Shown here piece after piece: positions 1-8,799 of a stretch of DNA of 64,000 nucleotides. A program made the position numbers and the translations under genes. Positions within the stretch are counted from its first letter, which is position 1. Each line of letters opens with the position of its first letter. This stretch comes from M55B127 sp035269185 (lineage in GTDB: Bacteria; Bacillota; Halanaerobiia; Halanaerobiales; M55B127), in NCBI GenBank assembly GCA_964430875.1, contig CAYSHP010000007.1:1-64000 (forward strand), given 5' to 3'. The notes beneath the pieces were generated by a model that was not told the DNA's origin, made no database searches, and saw only the letters and a list, made by a program, of their open reading frames with translations.

Positions 1-612
1 AGGATAGGGCTATTGGAGACTTTCCAATAGCTCTTTCTTGTATTTGCAAATTGCCAAGCTATATCCGCATTCAATCCTAGTTTCTTAAGATATTTAAATC
101 TGCTGCGAACTCTTTTCCATCTTTTCCAAATACAAGCTCTAATTCTTCTTCTAATCCATTGATCCAAATCCTTAAGTCTTCTTTTCATATCGACTAATCT
201 ATAGTAATTTACCCATCCTACCATAAGTTGGTTAAATTTCTTCATTCTTTCCTGAAAGTTCATACTTATGTTCCTGTTGGTTACCTTTTTGATCTTTTCC
301 TTCAGGCGTTTTCAACTCTTTTGATGAACTCTGAATCTAACCTCATCGTTTCGGCTATAAAAGCTGTATCCTAAAAACTTTCTTTTAAAGGGACTACCAA
401 CTGCACTCTTTTCCTAATTAACCTTAAGCTTTAACTCTTTACCAAGAAATTTTGTGACACTTTTCAGTACTCTTTTACCTGCTCTTAGAGTTTTAACATA
501 TATATTACAATCATCAGCATATCTGACAAACTTATGCCCTCTCTTTTCTAGTTCTTTATCAAGGTCATCAAGCATTTCATTACTTAAAAGCGAACTTAAC
601 GGTCGTCCTTAT
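1..612 (-). pseudogene. ltrA: Group IIC intron reverse transcriptase/maturase, broken
   Basis: A single minus-strand frame reads PLSSLLSNEMLDDLDKELE, then the catalytic FVRYADDCNIYV motif (near 500-530), then the thumb and X domain (GYSFYSR; WVNYYRL; WIRRRIRAC; ANTRKSYW), and leaves the window at SNSPIL. These blocks align well from memory with the Geobacillus GsI-IIC maturase. Two in-frame stops interrupt it: a TAG after LKLKVN near 417 and a TGA after VHQKS near 317. The N-terminal RT blocks are missing. It is a dead fragment. The plus-strand ORF over 454-720 is a shadow of it. Confidence 0.88.
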
Positions 613-716
613 GCCAAGCTTTGCATAAGAAAGACACCTTTGCTCTCAGCTAACCCTTATATCGCCTTCGAATTTCGGGACTTCCACCCTAAAGATTTAA
701 TACATGCCCGGCAAAC
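1..716 (-). mobile_element. Degenerate group IIC intron (5' part of the RNA plus truncated maturase)
   Basis: On the minus strand the intron appears to begin near 716 with GTTTGCCGGGCATG. It continues through a typical group II 5' domain, with AGGGTGGAAGTCCC near 680-693 and AGGCGATATAAGGGTTAGC after it, then jumps at about 612 into the middle of a maturase reading frame. Much of domain I and the N-terminal half of the reverse transcriptase are therefore deleted. The 3' end lies beyond the left edge. The insertion point is directly behind the T-run of the GEMM terminator at 717-753. Insertion behind terminators is the known habit of group IIC introns, and the protein sequence also fits class C. 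The element cannot be mobile. Confidence 0.85.
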
Positions 717-753
717 ATAAAAAACTGCCAAAGCTTTTGACACTTTGGCAGTT
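717..753 (-). terminator. Rho-independent terminator of the GEMM riboswitch
   Basis: On the minus strand an 11-bp stem (AACTGCCAAAG / CTTTGGCAGTT) is followed by a T-run. It lies just 3' of the riboswitch aptamer and just 5' of the group IIC intron, so it is both the expression platform and the intron's insertion target. Confidence 0.85.
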
Positions 754-757
754 AATG

Positions 758-848
758 CCTAAGGTGATTCTGACAATCCTAGAATACCTCCTTAGACTCA
801 GAACTTTGCGTAGCAACCTTTCGATTGATTTGCCCTTAATATTATTAA
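758..848 (-). promoter_or_regulatory. c-di-GMP-I (GEMM-I) riboswitch, orphaned
   Basis: The minus strand shows the GEMM-I core in order: GGGCAAA, a GAAA tetraloop hairpin (CAATCGAAAGGTTG), ACGCAAAG, GAGTCTAAGG, then TAGGATTGTCAGAATCACC and CCTTAG. A terminator follows directly. A possible -10 (TATAAT) lies at 875-880 on the minus strand. The RNA binds cyclic di-GMP and controls read-through of the terminator. The gene it once controlled is not visible, because the intron remnant now follows it and the window ends. Confidence 0.85.
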
Positions 849-853
849 ATGAT

Positions 854-1261
854 TGAATATATACCTTATATATAATTATACAATGAAAATATGTCTATAC
901 CTTCTAAAAGTTCTATCTGATACATAATATTTGAGCAAGTTTTACCACGCCAGATCAAAAATATTATCCACTTATTTTCACCTTTCAAATAAATGATATT
1001 TTCATAAATCCTAAAGTAACTAATATCTTTTCAAAGTAATATAAAATTTAAGTGCAATAAAAATAATGGAATTACATAGACGACATACTATGATTAACTG
1101 ATTACCAAAAAAATACACTCATACTAAATTTGGGTCTAATAAAATTAATATAGTCAATTAATGACTCAATTTTAATAATCATTCCTTTTTTCTATGGAAA
1201 CTATATTAGACCATCGAACACAAATAGTAAATTCACTCTTTTTTCCTGATAATTACATTAT
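854..1261. other. Non-coding gap
   Basis: About 400 bases of very AT-rich sequence between the riboswitch promoter region and the terminator of the first GGDEF gene. No reading frame with a ribosome site, no repeat array and no structured RNA were seen. It should hold the minus-strand promoter of the riboswitch transcript. Confidence 0.5.
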
Positions 1262-1296
1262 TAAAAACTAAAGCCCCTCTAGAGGGGTTGAGGGGC
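1262..1296 (-). terminator. Terminator downstream of the GGDEF/HD-GYP gene
   Basis: On the minus strand GCCCCTC and GAGGGGC form a 7-bp GC stem (1273-1296) around a 10-nt loop. TTTAGTTTTT follows. It lies about 70 bases past the stop codon at 1366. Confidence 0.7.
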
Positions 1297-1365
1297 GATA
1301 AACAAAATTATTAAATTAATTTATTTTTTAGCAAAATAATTGGCATCAAAATAACTTTAATGTAA

Positions 1366-3690
1366 TTATTTTAAATAAACATTAGTATTCTTATCTACCT
1401 TTATATTATCAATTTCTTGGTATTCTTCTAAGATCATCTCTATAAATTCTTCTACCAAATCTGGATCAAACTGGGTTCCTTTGCATCTGTTTATCTCTTT
1501 TAACGCTTCTTCTTTAGATATAGCTGAACTATAAGGTCTATCATTTGTCATTACATCAAAAGCATCAACAATACTAATAACTCTTGATAATAGGGGAATA
1601 TTTTGTCCCTTTAATCCTTTTGGATAGCCTTGTCCGTCCCATCTTTCATGATGAGTTAGTATTTCTTGGGCAACATGTGAAAACTCATCTACTTCAGAAC
1701 ATATCCGGTATCCAGTAGCAGGATGTTGTTTCATTTTTGACCACTCTTTTTCAGTAAGTTTCACGGGCTTATTCAATATCTTTTCAGAGATAATAGTTTT
1801 CCCTACATCATGCAAAATAGCTAATAGAGATAACCTATCAATTTCTGATTTAGGTAATTTAATTTTATTGCCTAACTTTTTGGCAAGAATACTTAACCTT
1901 TCAGCATGTTCCTTCGTCTCAGAACTTTTCTGTTGTAGGGTAACTAAAAGTGTATTTATAATATGACTTTTAATACTCTTTTCTTCAAGTAATTTATCTT
2001 TGTACATCATGTCTTCCGCTTCTTTAAATAAAGTTGAAATCTTTTTGCCTTCTTTCCTTTTTATAGAAAAACCTACTGCTAATGACAAAGGCATCTTATC
2101 ATTATTTTTCACTGTTACTAATATATTTTGTTTTTTAACTTCGGTTACTAACTTTTCAATATTATTTTGTTTAGAATTACTAACCAAGATTATAAATTCA
2201 TCTCCACCCCATCTTGCTATGATATCTTTTTCATTAAAGATATCTTTTAATATTTCAGCAGTTTTAATTAAAAATTGATCTCCCTTTTCATGACCATAGG
2301 CATCGTTAATTAATTTTAAACCATTTAAATCAATCATTACTAAACCGAGTGGAAATTCTTTTTTTGTATTGAGCCTTTCTAATTCTGACTCAAAAAATGT
2401 ACGATTAAATGCATCAGTTAAATGATCCCGGTAACTCAGATGTCTAATTTCATTTTCCTTTTCTTTCTGTTCAGTAATGTCTTCATAAATACCATATACG
2501 CCAATGATTTCACCATCGTCCTTTACAGGAACTCCCTTTATTAGGCAATGAATCTTCTTCCCATTTTTATCAAAGCGTATTCCCTCTTTTTTTATATTTT
2601 CTCCTCTTAAAACTTTAGCGGTAATATTTTCATTTGCAGAATTACTCTTACTCATATTCATTACATTGTCCATATCTTTACCCTTGATTTCAGGTAAAGT
2701 ATATTTAAACAACTTCTCAAAGGCTTTGTTAATATCAATAACCTTATGATTTTTATCTAATATTGCAATAGCTTCAGTAGAGTTTTTATATAAAGCTTTG
2801 AGCCATAAATTTTCTCTTTTCAATTTTTGTTTATATTCATATTTTTCACTAACATCACTAAAAACTAAGATAACACCCACTATATTGTTTTCTTGATCTT
2901 TAATTGGGGAAGCACTATCTGCTATTTGAATATTTTCGCCATTTTTTGAAATTAAAGTAGTGTCGTTGGCTAAACCAACAACTCTTTCCTCTTCTAATAC
3001 CTTTTCTACAGGATTTTTTACTCTTACACCGGTATGGGCATTTATAATATTAAATACTTTTTCCAAATCTTGTCCTTTTGCCTCATGGTATTTCCATCCG
3101 GTTAATCTTTCAGCTGTAGTGTTCATGCGAATGATTTCTCCATCTGGATTAGTTGTAATCACTGCATCTCCAATGGCTTGTAAAGTTATGTCTAATCTTT
3201 TTTCTTGTTTTTGTAATATGAGGTTTTTATAAATCAAACTAAGGTGTAATTCTATTAAATCTCTAAAATTTCTTAAGATATCCTTTGCTTTTTGATTATA
3301 AGGATTTTCCTGTTTGTCTAGAACACATAAAGTACCAAAAATATCTCCATCAGGCCATTTTATAGGATAACCAAGATAAGATATCATGCCCAATTCAATA
3401 TCAGGGTTTTCTTTCCAGTCCTCATCTTTTAATGCATTTTCAACTAATAAATAATCATCATCTAATATAACAGTCTCACAATATAATCCTGTTAATTCTT
3501 CACTATCCCCGACTTTGTAAGGATTATTTTCCGTATCACTAGAGCGAAATACTTCTATCATAGGGGGATTTACTCGCATTATCAAAGCGGTAGGTACATC
3601 TAGCAGTTTTGTTAAATTATCAACAATTTCTTGCCACCTATTGACAATTTCAGTTGGTATGGATAAATCTTTTACTGTTATTTTATTCAT
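1366..3690 (-). CDS. GAF-PAS-PAS-GGDEF-HD-GYP bifunctional c-di-GMP protein
   Basis: A 774-residue soluble signalling protein that could both make and break c-di-GMP. Domains in order: GAF (about 15-155), PAS (165-285), PAS (295-410), GGDEF (415-570; GGDEF motif at 495-499), HD-GYP (580-755; HD at 627-628, HHERWDGQGYP at 680-690). The cyclase motif is intact, but the RxxD inhibitory site five residues upstream reads NEKD, so product inhibition is probably lost. Both HD-GYP motifs are intact. There is no membrane segment, so GAF and PAS probably sense a cytosolic cue. ATG start behind AGGGAGA. It is the last gene of the minus-strand signalling block and has its own terminator. Confidence 0.9.
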   Translation of the reverse strand: MNKITVKDLSIPTEIVNRWQEIVDNLTKLLDVPTALIMRVNPPMIEVFRSSDTENNPYKVGDSEELTGLYCETVILDDDYLLVENALKDEDWKENPDIELGMISYLGYPIKWPDGDIFGTLCVLDKQENPYNQKAKDILRNFRDLIELHLSLIYKNLILQKQEKRLDITLQAIGDAVITTNPDGEIIRMNTTAERLTGWKYHEAKGQDLEKVFNIINAHTGVRVKNPVEKVLEEERVVGLANDTTLISKNGENIQIADSASPIKDQENNIVGVILVFSDVSEKYEYKQKLKRENLWLKALYKNSTEAIAILDKNHKVIDINKAFEKLFKYTLPEIKGKDMDNVMNMSKSNSANENITAKVLRGENIKKEGIRFDKNGKKIHCLIKGVPVKDDGEIIGVYGIYEDITEQKEKENEIRHLSYRDHLTDAFNRTFFESELERLNTKKEFPLGLVMIDLNGLKLINDAYGHEKGDQFLIKTAEILKDIFNEKDIIARWGGDEFIILVSNSKQNNIEKLVTEVKKQNILVTVKNNDKMPLSLAVGFSIKRKEGKKISTLFKEAEDMMYKDKLLEEKSIKSHIINTLLVTLQQKSSETKEHAERLSILAKKLGNKIKLPKSEIDRLSLLAILHDVGKTIISEKILNKPVKLTEKEWSKMKQHPATGYRICSEVDEFSHVAQEILTHHERWDGQGYPKGLKGQNIPLLSRVISIVDAFDVMTNDRPYSSAISKEEALKEINRCKGTQFDPDLVEEFIEMILEEYQEIDNIKVDKNTNVYLK

Positions 3691-3880
3691 AGTTTTTTCT
3701 CCCTATTATAAATTAAAAATTATTCTGCTAATTTATTTTTTAAATTTATATATTTTTACTTTAGTAATGCTTTGTAATCATATATATTTACTTTGAATAT
3801 TTATATCTTAATTTGTACAACACTTTTTAAAGTCCTGCTAATATTAAAATATTTAATAAATAAAATATAATTCTCCTGTT

Positions 3881-4093
3881 CTAATCTTTATAACAAATTA
3901 ACTTTCCCGGAATAAATATCCATATAAAAATATAGATTAATATACCGGTTCCATTTATAAATGACAAAAATACAAATATTAATCGAATTAAAGTGACATT
4001 AATCTTTAACAAATTTGCAATCGCTATACAGATACCTTTTAATATAGGTTTTTTATTAATTTCAATATCTTTTTCAATAATATAAATCACCAC
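3881..4093 (-). CDS. Small PspC-domain membrane protein
   Basis: A 70-residue protein whose residues 15-63 resemble a PspC domain: a KGICIAIANLLKIN segment, then TLIRLIFVFLSF and a second hydrophobic stretch ending WIFIPGK. PspC domains belong to envelope-stress systems. Stand-alone short copies are common in Firmicutes and their role is unclear. The start is GTG with a weak ribosome site, so the first few residues are uncertain. It sits between two c-di-GMP genes, only 21 bases from the stop of the upstream one. Confidence 0.65.
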   Translation of the reverse strand: MVIYIIEKDIEINKKPILKGICIAIANLLKINVTLIRLIFVFLSFINGTGILIYIFIWIFIPGKLICYKD

Positions 4094-4114
4094 TTTTTTA
4101 TTGCAATTATTATT

Positions 4115-6178
4115 TTATAGTTTCTTATTATTTTTATCTTTATACATATTTTTGTCCGCTATTCTTTTGGCTTCAAAGAGTTCCTCATAAGTTTTATTAA
4201 TTACTTTGTATCCTAAAGAAATACTTAAATCTATTTTTAAATTGTTTTCTTCAGTGTATGTTCTACATTTATCTTTTATTCTATTACATATCAATTCCGT
4301 TTCCTTAGCATCTGTTTCAGGCAGCAAAATGCCAAATTCATCTCCTCCAAGACGAGCTACTATATCTTCTTTTCTGGTAATACTTTGTAAAATTTCGGCA
4401 ACAATTATTATATATTCATCCCCTTTTGCATGTCCTAAATTATCATTGATAGTTTTTAGACCATCAAGATCTCCAATGACAATAGATATTGGTAATCGTC
4501 TTGAATGGTTTAATCTCTCCATCTCTTTTTCAAAATATGCTCTGTTGTATAGATCGGTCATTTGGTCATGATATGATAAATATCTCATGAAATCCTCTTC
4601 TTTTTTTCTGGTTGTTATATCTCTCATAAATACCACATAATAAGGTTCTTCGAGTTCGAGATATAAAGCACTGACCTCGATGTCAATTATCTTACCATCT
4701 TTCTTTTTATGCTTTGTTTCAAATTTAGCATATTCTTCTTTCTGTATTTTTAGCATTCTCTTATCTATATCTTCTTTATCATCAATTATTTCTAACTCAG
4801 ATATATGCATACCCATTAATTCTCTTTGGGTATATCCTACCATATTTGCATAAGATTCATTAACATCTGTAATATAAGCATATTTATTAATCATCCAATA
4901 ACCATCAGGTGTCTTTTCTAAGATTTTTTCTAGTCGTTCTTTTGATATCAGTGATTTTTTTAAGTCTTTTTGCATTTTATTAAATGAATCAGCTAATATA
5001 CCTATTTCATCATTTCTTTTCATGTTTATTTTCTTATCAAGGTTACCTTTGCCTAAAGAAGTTGCTATAGAAGCAAGTTCAATTAAAGGCTTAGCTAATT
5101 CTTTGCCAAATTTTATAGATAATAAGGATAAAAATATTACTATAATTATACCCGAATATATCAATACTCTTCTAATTTCATAAAAATCACCTAATTTTTC
5201 ATCTAGATCTGCTGTTATTAATACCTTCCAAGTTTCATCTTTATTGCCTTTTTTTTGATCAATAGACACAGTGTTGCCCCCAAATTTAATTCTGTTATTA
5301 CCGTTAGTTATATTTACATTAGCACTACTAAATATCTTTTCTTCACCATCAACATTAACAATATAAGAGTTGTTATCATTATCTAATTTATTTAAAACTT
5401 TCTGATTAACTTCTGTAGATAAAGGCTCCTTGTCTTTTTCATAAACAATATATCCGCCGGATCTTACAATTTTTAAATTGCCCACCATATATGAATAACT
5501 ATAGTTTTCTTCTAAATTAGATAAAAGCCCTTTTATATTAACATTACACTTTAAAATGCCTATTATGATATCATCCTTTTTGATAGGAACAACTATTCCT
5601 AAAACATAACCTTCAACACTGCTATCATATCCCCTGTCATCTAGATATATTGTGCCGTAATTCTTATATGAACCCTGCCACCAATATTTATGAGAATGGG
5701 CAAGAGTTGTTAACTTACCAGTAGAAGCTACTAAAACTCCATATTTATTGGTTAAAAATATTTCCCCAAAAAAATCAGAATCACTCTGATATAAATCACT
5801 AAAATAATTTGCCACTTTATTTTTAGTATATCTTTCTATAAAAGGATGATCATTTTTTTTTAAAAGCATCCATTTTTCATTCAATAAATTTATTATACTT
5901 TTTCTAGTTAATTCATTCATGTTTTGATAATTTGCATTACTGGTTTCTAAGCTTTCTTTAATAATTGGTGATTTAGAAATAGTCTCAACTCTTGCAATTA
6001 TTTCTTTTATTTCCTTATCTAGATTTAAAGAATAATTGACCGCTAAATTTTTCATATCCTGTTTATTATTTTCGATATATACTTTCTTAAAATGAAAATT
6101 ATGTATTAACAGCATTAACAAAATAGCTAGAAATCCCACAACTATAATCCTATAAGTTAACTTTTTCTTTAATTTCAT
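4115..6178 (-). CDS. Membrane diguanylate cyclase: dCache-HAMP-PAS-GGDEF
   Basis: A 687-residue transmembrane cyclase that makes c-di-GMP in response to an extracytoplasmic ligand. It has TM1 (about 10-27), a roughly 300-residue periplasmic region with Cache-like features (GEIFLTNKYGVLVAS; WWQGSYKNYGTIYLDD), TM2 (337-357), HAMP (358-410), PAS (415-525) and GGDEF (530-685; motif at 611-615). The inhibitory RxxD site is present as RKED at 602-605, so product feedback is expected. The signature DxLT region reads HDQMTDLYNR. ATG start behind GAGGG. Confidence 0.9.
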   Translation of the reverse strand: MKLKKKLTYRIIVVGFLAILLMLLIHNFHFKKVYIENNKQDMKNLAVNYSLNLDKEIKEIIARVETISKSPIIKESLETSNANYQNMNELTRKSIINLLNEKWMLLKKNDHPFIERYTKNKVANYFSDLYQSDSDFFGEIFLTNKYGVLVASTGKLTTLAHSHKYWWQGSYKNYGTIYLDDRGYDSSVEGYVLGIVVPIKKDDIIIGILKCNVNIKGLLSNLEENYSYSYMVGNLKIVRSGGYIVYEKDKEPLSTEVNQKVLNKLDNDNNSYIVNVDGEEKIFSSANVNITNGNNRIKFGGNTVSIDQKKGNKDETWKVLITADLDEKLGDFYEIRRVLIYSGIIIVIFLSLLSIKFGKELAKPLIELASIATSLGKGNLDKKINMKRNDEIGILADSFNKMQKDLKKSLISKERLEKILEKTPDGYWMINKYAYITDVNESYANMVGYTQRELMGMHISELEIIDDKEDIDKRMLKIQKEEYAKFETKHKKKDGKIIDIEVSALYLELEEPYYVVFMRDITTRKKEEDFMRYLSYHDQMTDLYNRAYFEKEMERLNHSRRLPISIVIGDLDGLKTINDNLGHAKGDEYIIIVAEILQSITRKEDIVARLGGDEFGILLPETDAKETELICNRIKDKCRTYTEENNLKIDLSISLGYKVINKTYEELFEAKRIADKNMYKDKNNKKL

Positions 6179-6238
6179 AATATCGATCCCTCTATTTTAC
6201 TTTTTGGTACTTAATCTATAAACTTAGTTATTATTGAT

Positions 6239-8749
6239 TTATCTTTTTTTAACAAAAGCAAAATCATAAACTGGTTCACCATAATTATCTTTAATTACTC
6301 TGACCTTTATATTTACATCTATATATTCTCCATTTTTCTTAATGTACTTTTTATTCAATTCAAAGTTATCTAGTTCTTTATTAGTTATCTTATCCATATA
6401 CTCTTTATTTTTTTGATTGTCCTCTTTCTTTGTAATATCAAAATGAGTCATTGTTTTTAACTCTTTTTCTGTATAGCCTAGTAATTCACAAAATTTATAA
6501 TTAACTTCTATTATATTCCCCTTAAAATCAGAAATTATAATTGCAATTGGCATTTCATTAAATACAATTCTTTTTTTATTTCTGACTATGCTTAATTTTC
6601 TTTTGAAATATTCTTTTTTATTTTGTTTTTTCATCTCATACATTTTCTCATCTGATATTTTAATTATTTCATTCAAATCCTGTTTATATGACTTTTTGAT
6701 TGCAATACCGATCGATATGCTGAAATCAATATCTTTTATATCTATTTTTTTGATATTAATTGCTATTCTATTTTTTATTTTTTTAAGATTATCGTATTTT
6801 ATTTCAGGCAAGATAATAGAAAATTCATCTCCGCCTATACGACATATAATGTCTGATTCTCTAACCACATTTCTTAAAACATCAGCTACTCTCTTAATAT
6901 ATTTATCACCTATACTATGACCATACATATCATTTACTGATTTTAAATTGTCAATATCAGCAGTAATAACACCTATCGGTAATTTGCGTGATTTATTTAT
7001 TCTCTTAACTGTATCTGCAAAATATGCCCGATTATATAAACCTGTTAATTGGTCCTGTATTGAAAGATACTTTATTTTATCTTTTTCTTTTTTCCTTTGA
7101 GTTATATTTCTTACAAATGCATAAAAGATAGGGCTAGCTTTTTCATTTATATATGTTTTATTAACCTCTACATCTATTACCTTTCCATTTTTCTTTTTAT
7201 ATTTAGTTTCAAAAAGTTCTTTCTTCTTTTCAATTATTTTTTGTAAGCGTGCCTGTAAACCTTTTTTAGTTTCTTTAATATCAATATCTGAAATTTTCAT
7301 ATGCAATAATTCTTTTTCATTATAATCAACCATATCTATAAAGGATTTATTAACTCTTATAAATTCACCCTTTTCATTAATTATAAAGAAACCATCTCCA
7401 GTTGTTTCAAGTATTTTATCAAGCTTATCTTTTTGTTCTTGCAATTTTTCATCTTTTATTCTTTTTTCTGTTATATTTTCATGTGCGATTACTGCACTGT
7501 ATTCACCTTCTCCAACAAATGGAGTTATCCTCATTTTAAACCATCTTTTTTTATAAGGTGAATGACAAGGATATTCTATAGAAAAAGTGTCTGCCTTACC
7601 CTTAATAACTCGTTTTATACCGTCATAAACAATCCCTGCCTCTTTAGACCATTCACCTTCAGAATTTTTACATACTTCTAAATAATTTGTGCCTACTCCG
7701 CTTTCTTCTTCTTTTAAACCATTATTTACAGCAAAATTTTCCCAAGCATTATTTACATATTTAATAAATCCTTTTCTATCTAGAACAGCTATATTTGCCG
7801 ATAAGGAATTTATTAAGGATTGGCTTAATTCTTTTTCTTTTATTAAATTTTTCTCATATTTTTTCCTTTTAGAAATGTCCCTGGATACACTTAATACCAT
7901 TTTCTTTTTATCTAAATTCACAATTTTTGAATTAATCTCAACAGGTACTTTTTTGCCATTTTTAGTTTTATGAATAGTTTCAAAGATGTGTTCTTTTTTC
8001 TCTTCTAATTTTTTTATATTTTCTTTCCGCTTTTCTATAGTTTCTGATGTTATTACATCTAGTTCTTCGGGGCTAAGTTTTAAAAGTTCATCTTTAGTAT
8101 ATCCTAATTTTTTACAGGTAGCCTCATTAACATCAATAAATGGTCCTAATTTATTTTCCTTGCTCTGAGGATAGTATTCATGGAAGAATATCGGGTCATT
8201 AATACTATCAAGAATCATTTGGGAATCATGCTTTATTTGTTCATAGTCTTTTATTCTTTCATTTAAAATACTATTAAGGTATATATTTTCCAGCTTATAT
8301 TCAATGATCGTTTTAAATTCTTTCATTAGATCTTTTTCTTCTTCTTTGAAATTTCTTTCTTTATTATCAAAGACACAAAAAGTCCCAAATGTTTTACCGT
8401 CAGGTTTTAAAATCGGTACTCCTAAATATGATTTCAAATTATATTTTTGGGACTGAGGAAACTCTAAATTATTTTTGTTTTTATAATTACTAATTTCTAT
8501 TAATCTCTTTTCCTTTAATACTTTTTCACAATAATGACCAGCCATTTTATATCTATCATTTTTTTTAAAGGGATTATTATTGGAGTTGTTTGTACTAATG
8601 ATTACTAAATTATCATTATCGCGTTTTGTAATCATAGCAATATTAACTTTTAAAAGGCTGACAATTAAATCTGCTATCTTTTGCCATTCTTCTTCCACTA
8701 ATAATAGCAACTCATATTTATTTTTATTATTGGGTCTTCCACTAAACAT
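6239..8749 (-). CDS. GAF-PAS-PAS-PAS-GGDEF-PAS diguanylate cyclase
   Basis: A soluble 836-residue cyclase. Domains from the chosen ATG: GAF (about 12-160), PAS (175-295), PAS (308-430), PAS (440-555), GGDEF (558-715; motif at 639-643, RESD inhibitory site at 630-633) and a further PAS (730-833) at the C terminus. A sensory domain after the catalytic domain is unusual, since GGDEF is normally C-terminal. The linker between them is lysine-rich. The start used is the ATG at 8749, behind AAAGAGGTG; the longer frame begins at a GTG inside that ribosome site. Closest neighbours are the other c-di-GMP genes on the same strand. Confidence 0.88.
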   Translation of the reverse strand: MFSGRPNNKNKYELLLLVEEEWQKIADLIVSLLKVNIAMITKRDNDNLVIISTNNSNNNPFKKNDRYKMAGHYCEKVLKEKRLIEISNYKNKNNLEFPQSQKYNLKSYLGVPILKPDGKTFGTFCVFDNKERNFKEEEKDLMKEFKTIIEYKLENIYLNSILNERIKDYEQIKHDSQMILDSINDPIFFHEYYPQSKENKLGPFIDVNEATCKKLGYTKDELLKLSPEELDVITSETIEKRKENIKKLEEKKEHIFETIHKTKNGKKVPVEINSKIVNLDKKKMVLSVSRDISKRKKYEKNLIKEKELSQSLINSLSANIAVLDRKGFIKYVNNAWENFAVNNGLKEEESGVGTNYLEVCKNSEGEWSKEAGIVYDGIKRVIKGKADTFSIEYPCHSPYKKRWFKMRITPFVGEGEYSAVIAHENITEKRIKDEKLQEQKDKLDKILETTGDGFFIINEKGEFIRVNKSFIDMVDYNEKELLHMKISDIDIKETKKGLQARLQKIIEKKKELFETKYKKKNGKVIDVEVNKTYINEKASPIFYAFVRNITQRKKEKDKIKYLSIQDQLTGLYNRAYFADTVKRINKSRKLPIGVITADIDNLKSVNDMYGHSIGDKYIKRVADVLRNVVRESDIICRIGGDEFSIILPEIKYDNLKKIKNRIAINIKKIDIKDIDFSISIGIAIKKSYKQDLNEIIKISDEKMYEMKKQNKKEYFKRKLSIVRNKKRIVFNEMPIAIIISDFKGNIIEVNYKFCELLGYTEKELKTMTHFDITKKEDNQKNKEYMDKITNKELDNFELNKKYIKKNGEYIDVNIKVRVIKDNYGEPVYDFAFVKKR

Positions 8750-8799
8750 AAAATACACCTCTTTAAACCATATTTCAATTTAATTTTTTCGGTTAAAAA

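Noticed and set aside
454..720. Plus-strand 88-codon reading frame
   Set aside because: It lies antisense to the intron maturase remnant and the intron 5' domain, has no ribosome site and resembles no protein.
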